Shown: positions 24,720 to 34,430 of the stretch, in pieces
How the letters are laid out: each line of letters begins with the position of its first letter
Position numbering within the stretch: position 1 is the stretch's first letter
Source: Photobacterium chitinilyticum
GTDB taxonomy: Bacteria; Pseudomonadota; Gammaproteobacteria; Enterobacterales; Vibrionaceae
Length of the DNA: 64,000 bases
Reading direction: 5' to 3'
Assembly: GCF_004104355.1 (NCBI RefSeq)
Contig: NZ_RJLM01000006.1
Span: forward strand, 124,001 to 188,000
Notes under the pieces: generated by a model
Databases searched by the model: none
What the model saw: only the letters and a program-made list of their open reading frames with translations
What the model was told of the DNA's origin: nothing
Position numbers and translations under genes: made by a program

Positions 24720-26030
24720 ATGCATCGAGCTATTTTTTCGTTGCCAGCTTCGTCGTTACTTCTGTTGCGTAGTTTGTTGTTAGTTAGCCTGTTAGTACCG
24801 AGGCTAGTACTTGCCAGCATACTGGAAACCAGTTGGGACTGGATGGTGAGTTTCGAACATCATGAATCAAGAAACAGCTTATATCTTCCCGAGGATCAGG
24901 ATGAACAATGGCAATCGGTGAATGCATTGCTGGATGTCGAGCTACGCTACGGCCAGTGGCTCGGTGTTTTAGCACTCAAAGGCAACGATCTCTATTCTTC
25001 ACAATCCGGTGTTGAGAGTGATAGCGAGGGGATCGTCAGGGAACTCTTTTGGCAGGGAACGACATCGTTGTCGGGGGCTGATTTCGATCTTACTCTTGGC
25101 AAGGCACGCGTTGACTGGGGCGTTGGGTATGGCTATCGACCGCTGGATATTATAAAACCGTATCGAAGAAATCCGGTAGGGATCCAGGTCGAGGAAGGTG
25201 CGGGGGTGGCTGCCGTTTCATATTTTGACGGTAATGGAGAGTGGACGTTAATTTATGCTGACTCTTCTTGGGCTTCACAATTAGGAAACGATCTGGATCA
25301 ACAGAATGAACAGCAGGGAATAGGTATCAGGCGTTATGGGCTTGTGGGTAACAGTGAGTGGCAGGGGGTTGCTTACTATGATGATGTGAGACGCGGCTTG
25401 CTTGGCGGTAGTTGGGTCAGCGTACTTGATGACGCCTGGGAACTACATGCCTCGGCTGTGTATCAAAGCGAGTATTATAGCTATTCATTGCCTGAATCTT
25501 TGTTCGAGTCTGTTCGCTCTGAAAAAAAGAATCATGGGTTACAAACCTTGCTAGGCCTGACATGGACGAATGAAATTGGGCAGAGTGTGATACTGGAGTA
25601 TTGGTATGACAGCCGCAGTTGGAACAACGGACAGTGGAAGCAAGCCTATCAGCAGGCAGAACAGATCAATGGCAATGGGATGCCTGTAGGGTTGAGGTAT
25701 GCTTACGCTCAGCCTCTTCAGCATGTCAATCTGGTTAGCCATAACGTGATGCTTCACTGGACGCAGGATCCGATAGCGTGGCAGTACTGGAACTGGTCAC
25801 AAAATGTATCTTGGTTGCAAGATTTTACACCAACGTTTGATGTGTTGTTTTCTCCAGAAGACAATGGCGTAATTGCTACCCAGTGGCTAAGGTATGCGGC
25901 AGTTGATACAGGGAGTATGCAATTTGATATCGAAATTGCGGCCCGGATCTTGACCGGAGACAAGCAATCTGTCTATCGAAATTTATCTGATAAGCGTATG
26001 ATTTTACTAAATCTTAAAGGACGATTTTGA
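24720..26030 (+). CDS. predicted outer-membrane beta-barrel protein
   Basis: This 436-residue protein has a signal peptide ending near VLA-S (about 33). The body alternates polar and aromatic residues in many strands rich in Trp and Tyr (FDLTLGKARVDWGVGYGYRP, EWQGVAYYDDVRRG), and the chain ends in Phe (NLKGRF), as in outer-membrane barrels. No porin family is certain. It starts two bases after the LolA-like gene and overlaps the kinase start, so it belongs to the same operon. It may be the outer-membrane acceptor or exit for the transported material. Confidence 0.75.
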   Translation: MHRAIFSLPASSLLLLRSLLLVSLLVPRLVLASILETSWDWMVSFEHHESRNSLYLPEDQDEQWQSVNALLDVELRYGQWLGVLALKGNDLYSSQSGVESDSEGIVRELFWQGTTSLSGADFDLTLGKARVDWGVGYGYRPLDIIKPYRRNPVGIQVEEGAGVAAVSYFDGNGEWTLIYADSSWASQLGNDLDQQNEQQGIGIRRYGLVGNSEWQGVAYYDDVRRGLLGGSWVSVLDDAWELHASAVYQSEYYSYSLPESLFESVRSEKKNHGLQTLLGLTWTNEIGQSVILEYWYDSRSWNNGQWKQAYQQAEQINGNGMPVGLRYAYAQPLQHVNLVSHNVMLHWTQDPIAWQYWNWSQNVSWLQDFTPTFDVLFSPEDNGVIATQWLRYAAVDTGSMQFDIEIAARILTGDKQSVYRNLSDKRMILLNLKGRF

Positions 26031-27100
26031 TGAGTCACATTGAGTATAAAGGTAATGCTTTTCCTTGGATGAAATCGGTGGGTATCACCAGTGCGTTTTG
26101 TTTGGCTATTGCCGTTGTCACTTATATTGTGTGGCCGGATAATTTTTATGAAGACCTCGCAATCAGCTTTGGTTACGGAGCGAGTGCGATCGTTTCGGCT
26201 CGCTTAACTAGCTATTTTTTGCCCAACCTGAGTTTTCGGCAGGTGAACATCTTAACCGTATCATCTGCCATGGTGTTCGGAACGGCTAATGCTTTCTACT
26301 GGTTAAGAGGTCCTGATACGTTTCAGTCTTTTTCTGAAATGAAACCGGTAATTATGCTAGCGCTGGTCTTTACTCTTATCTGCTTTTATTACTTTTATTC
26401 GTATGAGCAAAGGCTAATTGCTCAGCAGGAGATGGAACAGGTACGAAGACAACAGTCTGAGCAGGAAAAAGCATTGGCATTAAGCCAGTTGCGACAACTG
26501 CAGAGTCAGATTGAGCCGCATTTCTTATTTAATACACTGGCCAACGCAATAGCCTTAATTGATCAAGATACAGCGAAAGCCAAACTAATGCTCGTGCGTT
26601 TGACCGACTTGCTTCATACCAATCTCCATAAGAACCGCGGGAGTGTCACCACGTTGGAAGAAGAGGTCAAATTAATTTCGGCTTACCTGGATATACAGCA
26701 GATTCGGTTGGGAGACCGGTTAAGTTATCAAGTCATCAGTAATGATGTGAGTATGTCGCTTCATATCCCCCCGTTTCTGCTTCAGCCATTGGTTGAGAAT
26801 GCGGTCTATTACGGAATAGAGCCCAAAGGTGAGGGAGGGCACATCGAGCTGTGTATCGAAGAGAATGAATGTGATCTTTTGCTGCAGGTAAAAGACAATG
26901 GAAATGGCATACAGGCTGCAATGCTTTCGGGGGGGAACGGTTTAGGCCTGGAGAATATCCGTGCTCGGTTGGCTTCACTGTTTGACAACAAGGCCAGCCT
27001 GACGATAAAAGAGCCTGTGGAGGGCGGCGTGACAGCAACTATCCAATTACCGAAAGCACAGCTTAATACATTGTTAGTACAAGGAGAAAAGCATGGGTGA
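26030..27100 (+). CDS. LytS/AlgZ-type sensor histidine kinase
   Basis: This is a 356-residue membrane kinase. Four hydrophobic segments lie in residues ~15-125, followed by a short coiled coil (QEMEQVRRQQSEQEK). The HisK_5 phosphoacceptor motif QIEPHFLFNTLAN has His164; ENAVYYGIEPK is the N-box and GNGLGLENIRARL the G-box. It probably senses an envelope signal and phosphorylates the LytTR regulator encoded next. The ATG overlaps the preceding stop (TGATG) behind AAAGGAC. Confidence 0.9.
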   Translation: MSHIEYKGNAFPWMKSVGITSAFCLAIAVVTYIVWPDNFYEDLAISFGYGASAIVSARLTSYFLPNLSFRQVNILTVSSAMVFGTANAFYWLRGPDTFQSFSEMKPVIMLALVFTLICFYYFYSYEQRLIAQQEMEQVRRQQSEQEKALALSQLRQLQSQIEPHFLFNTLANAIALIDQDTAKAKLMLVRLTDLLHTNLHKNRGSVTTLEEEVKLISAYLDIQQIRLGDRLSYQVISNDVSMSLHIPPFLLQPLVENAVYYGIEPKGEGGHIELCIEENECDLLLQVKDNGNGIQAAMLSGGNGLGLENIRARLASLFDNKASLTIKEPVEGGVTATIQLPKAQLNTLLVQGEKHG

Positions 27101-27908
27101 GTTCGCCAAGGCTGTGATTGCTGATGATGAGCCGATCCTGCGTCGTCATTTAAGCCGTGCATTGGCGGAAGTGTGGCCAGAGCTTGAAATAGCGGCCGCA
27201 GCTGGCAATGGAATTGAAGCACTCGAGGCCATTAACACCCACCAGCCAGATGTTGTTTTCCTTGATATCAGAATGCCTGAGTTAGATGGGATGGGGGTTG
27301 CGAAGGCGCTATCAAAGCTGGAAAAGACGCCGCACATAGTGTTTACCACAGCCTACCGTGAGTATGCTATCAATGCCTTCGAGCAGAATGCACTCGACTA
27401 CCTGTTAAAGCCGCTTTCCGAGCAACGGTTGGAACAAGCATGCGACAAGGTAAAGTCCCGTCTGGCTGAAATATCAAACAGGAATGCGGTGCAGGGCCAG
27501 TATGATCCTGAACATCTTGGCAGTTTGATAGAGCAAATCAACCTGTTGTCACAGCCAAAACCTGTCGAGTACCTGAATTGGGTAAAGGCCAGCAAGGGAG
27601 ATGATATCTATATTATTTCGGTAGCCGATATTTTGTACTTCAAAGCCGAAGACAAATATATCTCGGTATTCAAGAAAAGTGATGATGCGCCAAGTGGCAC
27701 CGACGAATATATTATTCGAAGTGCGTTAAAAGGATTGATTCACCAACTTAACCCTGAACAGTTTTGGCAAATCCATCGCTCTACTATTGTGAATGTATCT
27801 ACGATTGATAAAGTGCATAAAGACTTTACTGGCAGGCTATCAGTATTGATTGGAAAACATAAGCTGCCTGTCAGCCGCAGCGCGCAGGCCCTATTCAAGG
27901 GCGTATAA
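27093..27908 (+). CDS. LytTR-family response regulator
   Basis: This 271-residue regulator has an N-terminal receiver with acidic pair DDE near 10-12, phospho-acceptor Asp58 in VVFLDIRMPE, Thr in VFTTAYREYA and Lys in LLKPL. The C-terminal LytTR DNA-binding domain contains DILYFKAEDKYISVF, FWQIHRSTIVNV and LPVSRSAQALF. It overlaps the kinase by eight bases. It likely controls its own operon, including the transporter and the barrel protein. Confidence 0.92.
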   Translation: MGEFAKAVIADDEPILRRHLSRALAEVWPELEIAAAAGNGIEALEAINTHQPDVVFLDIRMPELDGMGVAKALSKLEKTPHIVFTTAYREYAINAFEQNALDYLLKPLSEQRLEQACDKVKSRLAEISNRNAVQGQYDPEHLGSLIEQINLLSQPKPVEYLNWVKASKGDDIYIISVADILYFKAEDKYISVFKKSDDAPSGTDEYIIRSALKGLIHQLNPEQFWQIHRSTIVNVSTIDKVHKDFTGRLSVLIGKHKLPVSRSAQALFKGV

Positions 27909-28037
27909 AGAAAACCTACCTTTGGGCGAAGAAGGATCTTGCCATAGCGAATTAAGTAAAATCAGATGATTAACCTGATGAAGACAACGGTTCTTCCGTT
28001 TCTCGCTATACTTTGCATAGAACTAAGGGAGCGGGAT

Positions 28038-28286
28038 ATGTTTATAGCGATTCAACATGAAATCACTGATCCTGAGTTATTCTGGCAAAAAGCCAGCGGT
28101 GCATTAACCCACCCGCCTACGGGTATGCGGCTTCATTCGACGATGGTCAGCGAGCAGCTACACGTGTGTCAATGTATGTGGGAGGCTGAGTCGATTGATA
28201 GTGTTAGGGATTTTCTGGAGCCAGAATTGGCAAGCTCAAGTGTGAACACTTACTATCAGATCGACCCTGATAAAGCGATAGGGTAG
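28038..28286 (+). CDS. hypothetical 82-residue protein
   Basis: The ATG at 28038 has an AAGGGAGCGGG site; the frame is open upstream to 27966, but without such a site. The protein is soluble and compact, beginning MFIAIQHEITDPELFW and containing HVCQCMWEAESIDSVRDFLEPEL, a layout like small alpha+beta barrel proteins (DUF4242- or ABM-like). The family is not certain. It ends at the hairpin 28338-28361. Confidence 0.6.
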   Translation: MFIAIQHEITDPELFWQKASGALTHPPTGMRLHSTMVSEQLHVCQCMWEAESIDSVRDFLEPELASSSVNTYYQIDPDKAIG

Positions 28287-28337
28287 TTTTCTGGAAGTGA
28301 GAGGCTTGATTGAATGTTATACCGTTTCAATTGGAAC

Positions 28338-28361
28338 AATGGCGAGCATGAGCTCGCCATT
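28338..28361. terminator. Rho-independent terminator, probably bidirectional
   Basis: The sequence AATGGCGAGC-ATGA-GCTCGCCATT is a 10-bp perfect stem followed by TTTT on the plus strand. It lies between the hypothetical gene at 28038 and the convergent pmbA-like gene. Confidence 0.88.
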
Positions 28362-28406
28362 TTTACTCTCGCATCTACTAGTTTCTCGTTTCCGAGTTCC
28401 TAGAAT

Positions 28407-29750
28407 TTACTTCCCCGCGATACTCAGCTTATTGAAGCGGATCTGAGGAGCAAAGAAATCGCGCTCGTAGTCGTGGTTCAGGGTGTTGCCGACCGCATCG
28501 ATTTCTTTCAGAAGCTGATAGAAGTTTCCGGCTACGGTGATACCACGGACAGGCTGAATACGCTTGCCATCACGGCAGAGGAAGCCGCTGGCACCAAACG
28601 AGAAGTCACCGCTGACTGCATCGGCACCTGAATGGACACCCTGTAAATTAACAAGCTCCAGATATTCACCTGCGGTGATTTCGGCATCAGAACTGGTGCC
28701 GGTCGCAATCACCGTATGGCGGGATGAAACACCTAGCCCACCTTTTGCTGAGCGTGAGGCGTTGGCTGTATTGTCGATACCGAAGAAGCTTGCCGTATGA
28801 CTGTTGTGCAGCAGGCTCTGCAATTGCCCCTCACCGATCAAGATGGTATCTCGGGTTGCATAGCCTTCGCTGTCGAATGCTTTAATGGCCGAACCACCTT
28901 CTATGAACGCTACGTCAGATACGGTCAGTAGTGGACTGGCAACCTGATCGTGCAGCGCGTCACGCCATGGATTGATTCCTTTCATTGCCGATTGACCAGA
29001 CAGGCACATACCGAATGCACCAAACAGGCTGCTCAGGCAGCTTAGATCAAAGATAACCGAGTAGCTACCGGTGGTAATCGGAGAGCCGTCCAGAAGCGCT
29101 TTGGCAATATCGTAACCGTGGTTGATACAGTAGTTAGGATCGAGCTCATCGAAACGTCGACCGGATGACATTCCGCCGTGCATCGATTGCTTGTCGTCTT
29201 GCTCGTAAAGGGTATAGGCATAGCAATAAGTCGACCGCTCCTGATGCTGGCACAGCGTCCCTTGGGTATTGGCAAGAATGACTTGGCTGTCGGATTCACC
29301 AAAACCATTGTAAGGCGCGGCCTTGGCATGAGGCTTGGCAACAACGCCGCTTTCCAGCGCCAGCGCCAGCTCAATTTTGTCATCGACGGTTGCATTATCC
29401 TGCTGGTAGATTTCTGCCACATCGGTTTTCAGCTGGCTGTTCATGCAGCTGATCGTTTGATGTTCGTCCTGTTTGGTGTACAGGGCGTTTTGCAGTGCCT
29501 GCTCAACCATAGTGTCAAGATTGGCTGGTTCTAGGGATTCCGAATAACAGGTTGCGATGTGCTGATCTTTAATGACACGAACGCCGATAACCTGTCCGGA
29601 GGTTACCTTGTACTCGTCAAGCTCTCCGGCATTGGCTTTCAATGAAAAGTTATTGCTGCAGTTGGCAATAATATCGGCATCGGCACCGGCAGCGTGAGCA
29701 CGCTCCAGCACCTGATCAATTGCTTGTTGAAGTTTGTTTTGATCGGCCAT
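28407..29750 (-). CDS. pmbA: TldE/PmbA-family metalloprotease subunit
   Basis: This 447-residue protein matches PmbA/TldE, the subunit without the zinc motif. It has the N-terminal VTSGQVIGVRVIKDQHIA and the C-terminal block with EYLELVNLQGVHSGADAVSGDFSFGASGFL and RGITVAGNFYQLLKEID. TldD/TldE heterodimers degrade or trim peptides in the cytoplasm, known from microcin B17 and CcdA processing. The ATG overlaps the TldD stop (TAATG), giving tight coupling. In enterobacteria tldD and pmbA are unlinked, so this adjacent pair may be an extra copy. No RiPP precursor is recognisable beside it. Confidence 0.85.
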   Translation of the reverse strand: MADQNKLQQAIDQVLERAHAAGADADIIANCSNNFSLKANAGELDEYKVTSGQVIGVRVIKDQHIATCYSESLEPANLDTMVEQALQNALYTKQDEHQTISCMNSQLKTDVAEIYQQDNATVDDKIELALALESGVVAKPHAKAAPYNGFGESDSQVILANTQGTLCQHQERSTYCYAYTLYEQDDKQSMHGGMSSGRRFDELDPNYCINHGYDIAKALLDGSPITTGSYSVIFDLSCLSSLFGAFGMCLSGQSAMKGINPWRDALHDQVASPLLTVSDVAFIEGGSAIKAFDSEGYATRDTILIGEGQLQSLLHNSHTASFFGIDNTANASRSAKGGLGVSSRHTVIATGTSSDAEITAGEYLELVNLQGVHSGADAVSGDFSFGASGFLCRDGKRIQPVRGITVAGNFYQLLKEIDAVGNTLNHDYERDFFAPQIRFNKLSIAGK

Positions 29751-31135
29751 TAGTTACCACCTCCCACGAGAATATTGTCGACTTTCAGTGCTGGTTGTCC
29801 AACCGTTGTCGGAACCGAACCGCTGACAGAACCGCACATACCGGCAGCCAATTCAAAGTCCTTGCCAACCATGCTGATTTCTTTCAGAACCTTTGGTCCG
29901 GTGCTGATCAGAGTGGCTGATTTTAGCGGCTTGGTGATTTGGCCATTTTCGATCAGGTAGGCTTCCTGCACGGCAAAGTTGAATTCACCCGTCCCCGGCT
30001 GTACGGAGCCGCCGCCCATTTTCTTGGCGAAGATACCGTGCTCGACACTGCCGATCATCTCATCCAGAGAGCTGTCACCGGGCTCGATAAAGGTATTGCG
30101 CATCCGTGATGTTGGTGCGTACTTGTAGGACTCTCGACGGCCGGAGCCAGTCGGTGCAAAGCCTGTTTTGAGCGAGCCCATATGATCAACCATAAAGCTT
30201 GTTAGCTTGCCGTCTTTGATAAGCTGAGTGCGCTGGGTTTCCATGCCCTCGTCATCAATATTGATAGAGCCCCATTCGTTGGTCATGGTGCCGTCATCAA
30301 CGGCATTGACGACAGGATTGGCGATCATCTCGCCCATCTTGTCATGGAAGACCGAGGCTTTTTTGGCAACAGAAGTAGTTTCTAACAGGTGGCCACAGGC
30401 TTCGTGGAAAATCACGCCGCCAAAGCCATTGCCGATAATGACAGGCATTTCTCCTGATGGGCAGTTCTCTGCAAACAGCTTCACCATTGCCTGTTTGGCA
30501 ACATGCTGTCCTAGCTCGCGGGCATCAAGACGTATATTGAATTCCCAGCCAGTCAGTGCTCCTGGTGCTTCAAAACCGGTAGACTGTTCGCTGCCGTTTT
30601 GGGCAATCGCTGTTGCCGCAACACGAGTATAGTGGCGGGTATCGCCGATATGCAGGCCGGTGGAGTTGAAAATTTCTATTTGCTGTTCACGTTGCAGAAT
30701 ACGACCGATGAACTGAGATATTTTCTCGTCTTCGCTGCGGGCCGCCTTATCGGTTTCTCGTAGAAATGCGATCTTGGCTTCAAGGTTGGCGCCTTGAGCC
30801 AGTGGTTGTTTGCATAGGTGCTTGCTGCTGTAGCGACTGAAGTTCAGGGCTGCCGCATTGGCAATCTGATCACGCTTGTCCTTGGCTGCCAGCAGGCCTG
30901 TGACACGCTTGAGTTCTTCTTCATCGGTACTGTTGGTATAGCCGTACAGTACTTTATGGCCGAAGAACAAACGAATACCGATCCCGAAGTCGATACCTGA
31001 GTTTACTTTGTCAATGTCGCCGGAGGTAAGTTCAACAGAGCTGGACTGGTGATGCTCAACAAAGAGTTCAGCAAAATCAGCACCGAGGAATAGCGCATGA
31101 TCAATGACTGCTTTTGCAGTAGCAGGGTTTAGCAT
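29750..31135 (-). CDS. tldD: TldD-family zinc metalloprotease
   Basis: This 461-residue catalytic subunit has the HExxxH zinc motif FHEACGHLLE with His244 and His249, and a C-terminal GMCGSVSGSVPTTVGQPALKV, whose Cys region is conserved in TldD. It pairs with the PmbA subunit encoded one base downstream. The ATG has CAAGGAG at good spacing. It is slightly shorter than E. coli TldD (481), consistent with a second clade of the family. Confidence 0.88.
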   Translation of the reverse strand: MLNPATAKAVIDHALFLGADFAELFVEHHQSSSVELTSGDIDKVNSGIDFGIGIRLFFGHKVLYGYTNSTDEEELKRVTGLLAAKDKRDQIANAAALNFSRYSSKHLCKQPLAQGANLEAKIAFLRETDKAARSEDEKISQFIGRILQREQQIEIFNSTGLHIGDTRHYTRVAATAIAQNGSEQSTGFEAPGALTGWEFNIRLDARELGQHVAKQAMVKLFAENCPSGEMPVIIGNGFGGVIFHEACGHLLETTSVAKKASVFHDKMGEMIANPVVNAVDDGTMTNEWGSINIDDEGMETQRTQLIKDGKLTSFMVDHMGSLKTGFAPTGSGRRESYKYAPTSRMRNTFIEPGDSSLDEMIGSVEHGIFAKKMGGGSVQPGTGEFNFAVQEAYLIENGQITKPLKSATLISTGPKVLKEISMVGKDFELAAGMCGSVSGSVPTTVGQPALKVDNILVGGGN

Positions 31136-31298
31136 AGTTGCTCCTTGCTTGTGATTAAGTCCATAGCCAAATAGGGACTCTCATACCAACCTATTGTTCA
31201 GATTGGTAGTAATGGACAAATTAGAACTGTTCGACTGTCTCTTCAACTGCCTTCAATACTCATTATTAGCATGAAATTCAGAAGATTGAGTCGTTAAA

Positions 31299-32282
31299 TT
31301 ATGATTGAACTGAGGTTAACGAGCACAAAATCTGCTCTAGCTCATCCCAAGGCAGCGGCTCTTTATCGATAAACTCAATCCGCGATTCGAAGCCTTCCAG
31401 TGACAGCTCGTTGACAGAAACGACCTGGTTGACCACGTTGAAGGCATAGCAGCCACGCTCTGTATTCACAACGGCCTTGACGCGTTGGGCATTCACATTG
31501 GAAAGCAGGGTAAATAGTTTTGAAAAGTTGAAGATCTGATCTGCGGCAAAGAACCAGCCGCAACTTCGGTAACCCTGTCCGCTGTTTTCTCGGCGAGCAA
31601 AGATTTCTCCCGGTGCCAATTCAAATTCCTCGAGCGGAGCTGTTGCATCGTGACCGTGGTGGTGGTGACTATGTTCCGCTTGACGCTCAGTACGTTCGAT
31701 AGCTAGCCAATCGAGATTAAGCTGTCCTTGCTCGACTTTGCCAATGGCCGCTTTTGCCGGCTCGAATTTGGCGGCAAATACATCAAAGGCGTCAAGGTCT
31801 TCGGCGGTACATTGGTCAATCTTATTGGCGACAACCACATCGGCCAGTGCCAGTTGATCCTGGAAATTTTGGTTATCGGTATATTGGGTATCGGAAAAAT
31901 GACGAGGGTCGGCTACTGTGATAGTTGCCTTCAGGTCGATATAGTTACGATAGCTGTCTGATGTCAGCTTGGCTATGACCTCTTTCGGGTGACCAAGGCC
32001 GGTAGGTTCAAGCAGCAACCGGTCAGGTTTTTGTGCAAGCAATGCATTGATGCCAACGGACATCGGTAGGCCCGCTACACAGCACATGCAGCCCCCAGGG
32101 ACTTCCTTCACGATAGCACCCTGCTGATCCAAAATTGCACCATCAACGCCGACATTGCCGAATTCGTTGATCAGAATCGCCCATTTTTCATTTTCCGGCT
32201 TGCGTGCCAGCAGGGAAAGAATGGAGGTCGTTTTTCCGGCCCCTAAAAAGCCGGTGATGATGTTGGTCGGAATGCGCTTCAT
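31299..32282 (-). CDS. CobW/YjiA-type G3E GTPase, putative metallochaperone
   Basis: This is a 327-residue G3E GTPase. It has Walker A GFLGAGKTT near 11-19, the metal-binding CMCC in VPGGCMCCVAGLP, EPTGLGHP, NKID and a His-rich loop HSHHHHGHD near 208-216. It has a C-terminal CobW_C domain. Such proteins deliver metals such as zinc, cobalt or iron to target enzymes. No Zur box was seen in the 77-base gap to aacS. The target is unknown; neighbours include metal-dependent dioxygenases and TldD, but a link is only a guess. Confidence 0.85.
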   Translation of the reverse strand: MKRIPTNIITGFLGAGKTTSILSLLARKPENEKWAILINEFGNVGVDGAILDQQGAIVKEVPGGCMCCVAGLPMSVGINALLAQKPDRLLLEPTGLGHPKEVIAKLTSDSYRNYIDLKATITVADPRHFSDTQYTDNQNFQDQLALADVVVANKIDQCTAEDLDAFDVFAAKFEPAKAAIGKVEQGQLNLDWLAIERTERQAEHSHHHHGHDATAPLEEFELAPGEIFARRENSGQGYRSCGWFFAADQIFNFSKLFTLLSNVNAQRVKAVVNTERGCYAFNVVNQVVSVNELSLEGFESRIEFIDKEPLPWDELEQILCSLTSVQS

Positions 32283-32359
32283 GTGGGTAACAGTTCTCCT
32301 TGTAGCCTGATGAAGCCATCATATCATTCAATAAACCTGTCCGAGCCCGAACAGCCAAC

Positions 32360-34420
32360 TTATTTTGTTACATCTTGTAGTTCCGGATGATTTTTATACT
32401 GTTCAAGTGCTTGCGGGTTTGCCAGAGCGCCGACATTCTTGACTGGCTGGTGATGGATGATGTTCCGGACGGCCAATTCAACCAATTTTCCCGACTTGGT
32501 ACGGGGAATATCGGTAACTTCCAATATGACTGCTGGTACATGGCGAGGTGAGCAATGGTGCTTGATACGCTGGCAAATGGTGACCTTCAGCTCATCATCC
32601 AGTTCATATCCCTCGGTGAGCTGGACAAAGAGCACCACCCGGACATCATTATGCCAGTGTTGACCGATGACGACCGAGTCGACAATTTCGCTGAGCGGAT
32701 TCACCTGGTGATAGATTTCGGCTGTGCCTATTCGGATGCCGCCCGGGTTGAGTACGGCATCGGAGCGGCCGTAAAATGTTATCCCACCAGTTTCGCTGAG
32801 CTCGACAAGGTCGCCATGGTGCCAGATATTGGGAAAGGTACTCCAATATGCATGGTGATAGCGGTTGCCGTCAGGGTCGTTCCAAAAGCCAACCGGCTGA
32901 TTGGGGAAGCTATTGCAGCAAACCAGCTCGCCCTGCTGCTGCTGAAACAGTGATCGGCCGTTATCATCGAACACCTGCACATCCATACCGAGTGCTCTTC
33001 CTTGGCATTCTCCCCGATAGACTGGGTTGAGAGGATTGCCGATGGCAAAACAACCGCAAATGTCTGTCCCGCCGGATATAGAAGCAAGCTGTAAATCGGG
33101 TTTTATTGCGCGATAGACATAGTCAAACTGTTCGGGAGCCAGCACCGAACCTGTAGAGCACAAGGTCTTGAGCGCCGATAAGTTATGGTGAGATGCCGGT
33201 TGATAACCTTGCTTTTCCAGTGCCTCCAAGTATTTCGCCGAAGTACCAAACAGGTTGATTGATTCCAGCTCGGCCATATCCCAGAGTACATTGCCATCGG
33301 GAAAGAAGGGCGAGCCATCATAAATCACCAGACTGGCCCCCGAGGCCAGGCCGCTGATCATCCAGTTCCACATCATCCAGCCACAGGTAGTGAAATAAAA
33401 CAAACGGTCTCCCGGTTTGATATTGCTGTGCAATTGATGCTCTTTCAGGTGGTTGAGCAAGGTTCCGCCAGTACTGTGGACGATGCATTTGGGTTGCCCC
33501 GTAGTGCCTGATGAATAGAGAATATAGAGCGGATGATTAAACGGAACCTGGGTGAAAGAAAGAGGGCGGACAGGGTATCGCTCAAGAATATCAGGCCAAT
33601 ATGATGTCGTTAACTGCTGCTGGCTGAGCTGCTGGACAAAGTGATCATCTACGTTGCTTTCTGTATAGGGGATGATCAGTAACTGTTCAATACTGGGAAG
33701 GTGGGTCAGAATTTCATTGACTTTCCCGAGGCTGTGATGGGTTTTCCCATTGTAAAAGTAGCCGTCGGCGCAGATCAAAATCTTGGGTGCTGTTTGGCCA
33801 AATCGCTCGACGACACTATCAACGCCAAAATCTGGCGAGGTAGAGGTCCATATTGCACCCAGCGAAGTAGTAGCAAGCATCGCAACTATTGCCTGTGGGA
33901 TATTGGGGATATAGGCGGCAACGACATCGCCTTGTTCTATCCCTTTATCAGCCAGAAAGGCGGCCATTTGAGAGGTTTGGCGGTATAGCTGTTGCCAGCT
34001 AAGGTGCTGGCGTCGCTCGAGATCCCCTTCGCAGTGGAAGATAATGGCATCGGCAGCCGCGTGGCGATCCCAGTTTTTAAGCAGGTTTTCGGCAAAGTTG
34101 AGCGTGGCGTGAGGAAACCATTGGGTTTCTTTGGCTGGATATTTGCTGTGGGGAGGACAAAAGGATACAGGTTTGCGTTTGTCTCCCTGAACATCGCAGA
34201 AATCCCATACCAGCTCCCAGAATTCTTCGCTGTGTTCGATGGTCCAGTGATGGAGCTGATTGTAATCATGAAACAGGGTGTTCTTCTTCTCACTGAGCTC
34301 GACCATGAATTGATACAGCTGGCTGTTATGAATACGCTCTTTTTCTGGCATCCACATCATTTGTGACTGAGGAACAGCACTTGCCTGAAAAGCCGGATCG
34401 TCACTGTTATCTGTCATCAT
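32360..34420 (-). CDS. aacS: acetoacetyl-CoA synthetase
   Basis: This is a 686-residue ANL enzyme. The N-terminal FWELVWDFCDVQGDK and FPHATLNFAENLL are typical of acetyl/acetoacetyl-CoA synthetases. YSSGTTGQPKCIVHS is the ATP loop, SGGTDICGCF the A5-like segment (Gly/Asp typical of AacS), FYGRSDAVLNPGGIRIG the hinge, and RTKSGKLVE carries the catalytic Lys. It activates acetoacetate to acetoacetyl-CoA. As the last gene of the hmgA-fahA-maiA run it uses up the acetoacetate made by FahA. The ATG at 34420 has AAGGAAGAG; the frame continues upstream to 34462. Confidence 0.92.
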   Translation of the reverse strand: MMTDNSDDPAFQASAVPQSQMMWMPEKERIHNSQLYQFMVELSEKKNTLFHDYNQLHHWTIEHSEEFWELVWDFCDVQGDKRKPVSFCPPHSKYPAKETQWFPHATLNFAENLLKNWDRHAAADAIIFHCEGDLERRQHLSWQQLYRQTSQMAAFLADKGIEQGDVVAAYIPNIPQAIVAMLATTSLGAIWTSTSPDFGVDSVVERFGQTAPKILICADGYFYNGKTHHSLGKVNEILTHLPSIEQLLIIPYTESNVDDHFVQQLSQQQLTTSYWPDILERYPVRPLSFTQVPFNHPLYILYSSGTTGQPKCIVHSTGGTLLNHLKEHQLHSNIKPGDRLFYFTTCGWMMWNWMISGLASGASLVIYDGSPFFPDGNVLWDMAELESINLFGTSAKYLEALEKQGYQPASHHNLSALKTLCSTGSVLAPEQFDYVYRAIKPDLQLASISGGTDICGCFAIGNPLNPVYRGECQGRALGMDVQVFDDNGRSLFQQQQGELVCCNSFPNQPVGFWNDPDGNRYHHAYWSTFPNIWHHGDLVELSETGGITFYGRSDAVLNPGGIRIGTAEIYHQVNPLSEIVDSVVIGQHWHNDVRVVLFVQLTEGYELDDELKVTICQRIKHHCSPRHVPAVILEVTDIPRTKSGKLVELAVRNIIHHQPVKNVGALANPQALEQYKNHPELQDVTK

Positions 34421-34430
34421 CTCTTCCTTG

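Noticed and set aside
28407-31135. RiPP maturation cluster around tldD-pmbA
   Set aside because: No small precursor, modifying enzyme or exporter is seen next to the pair.
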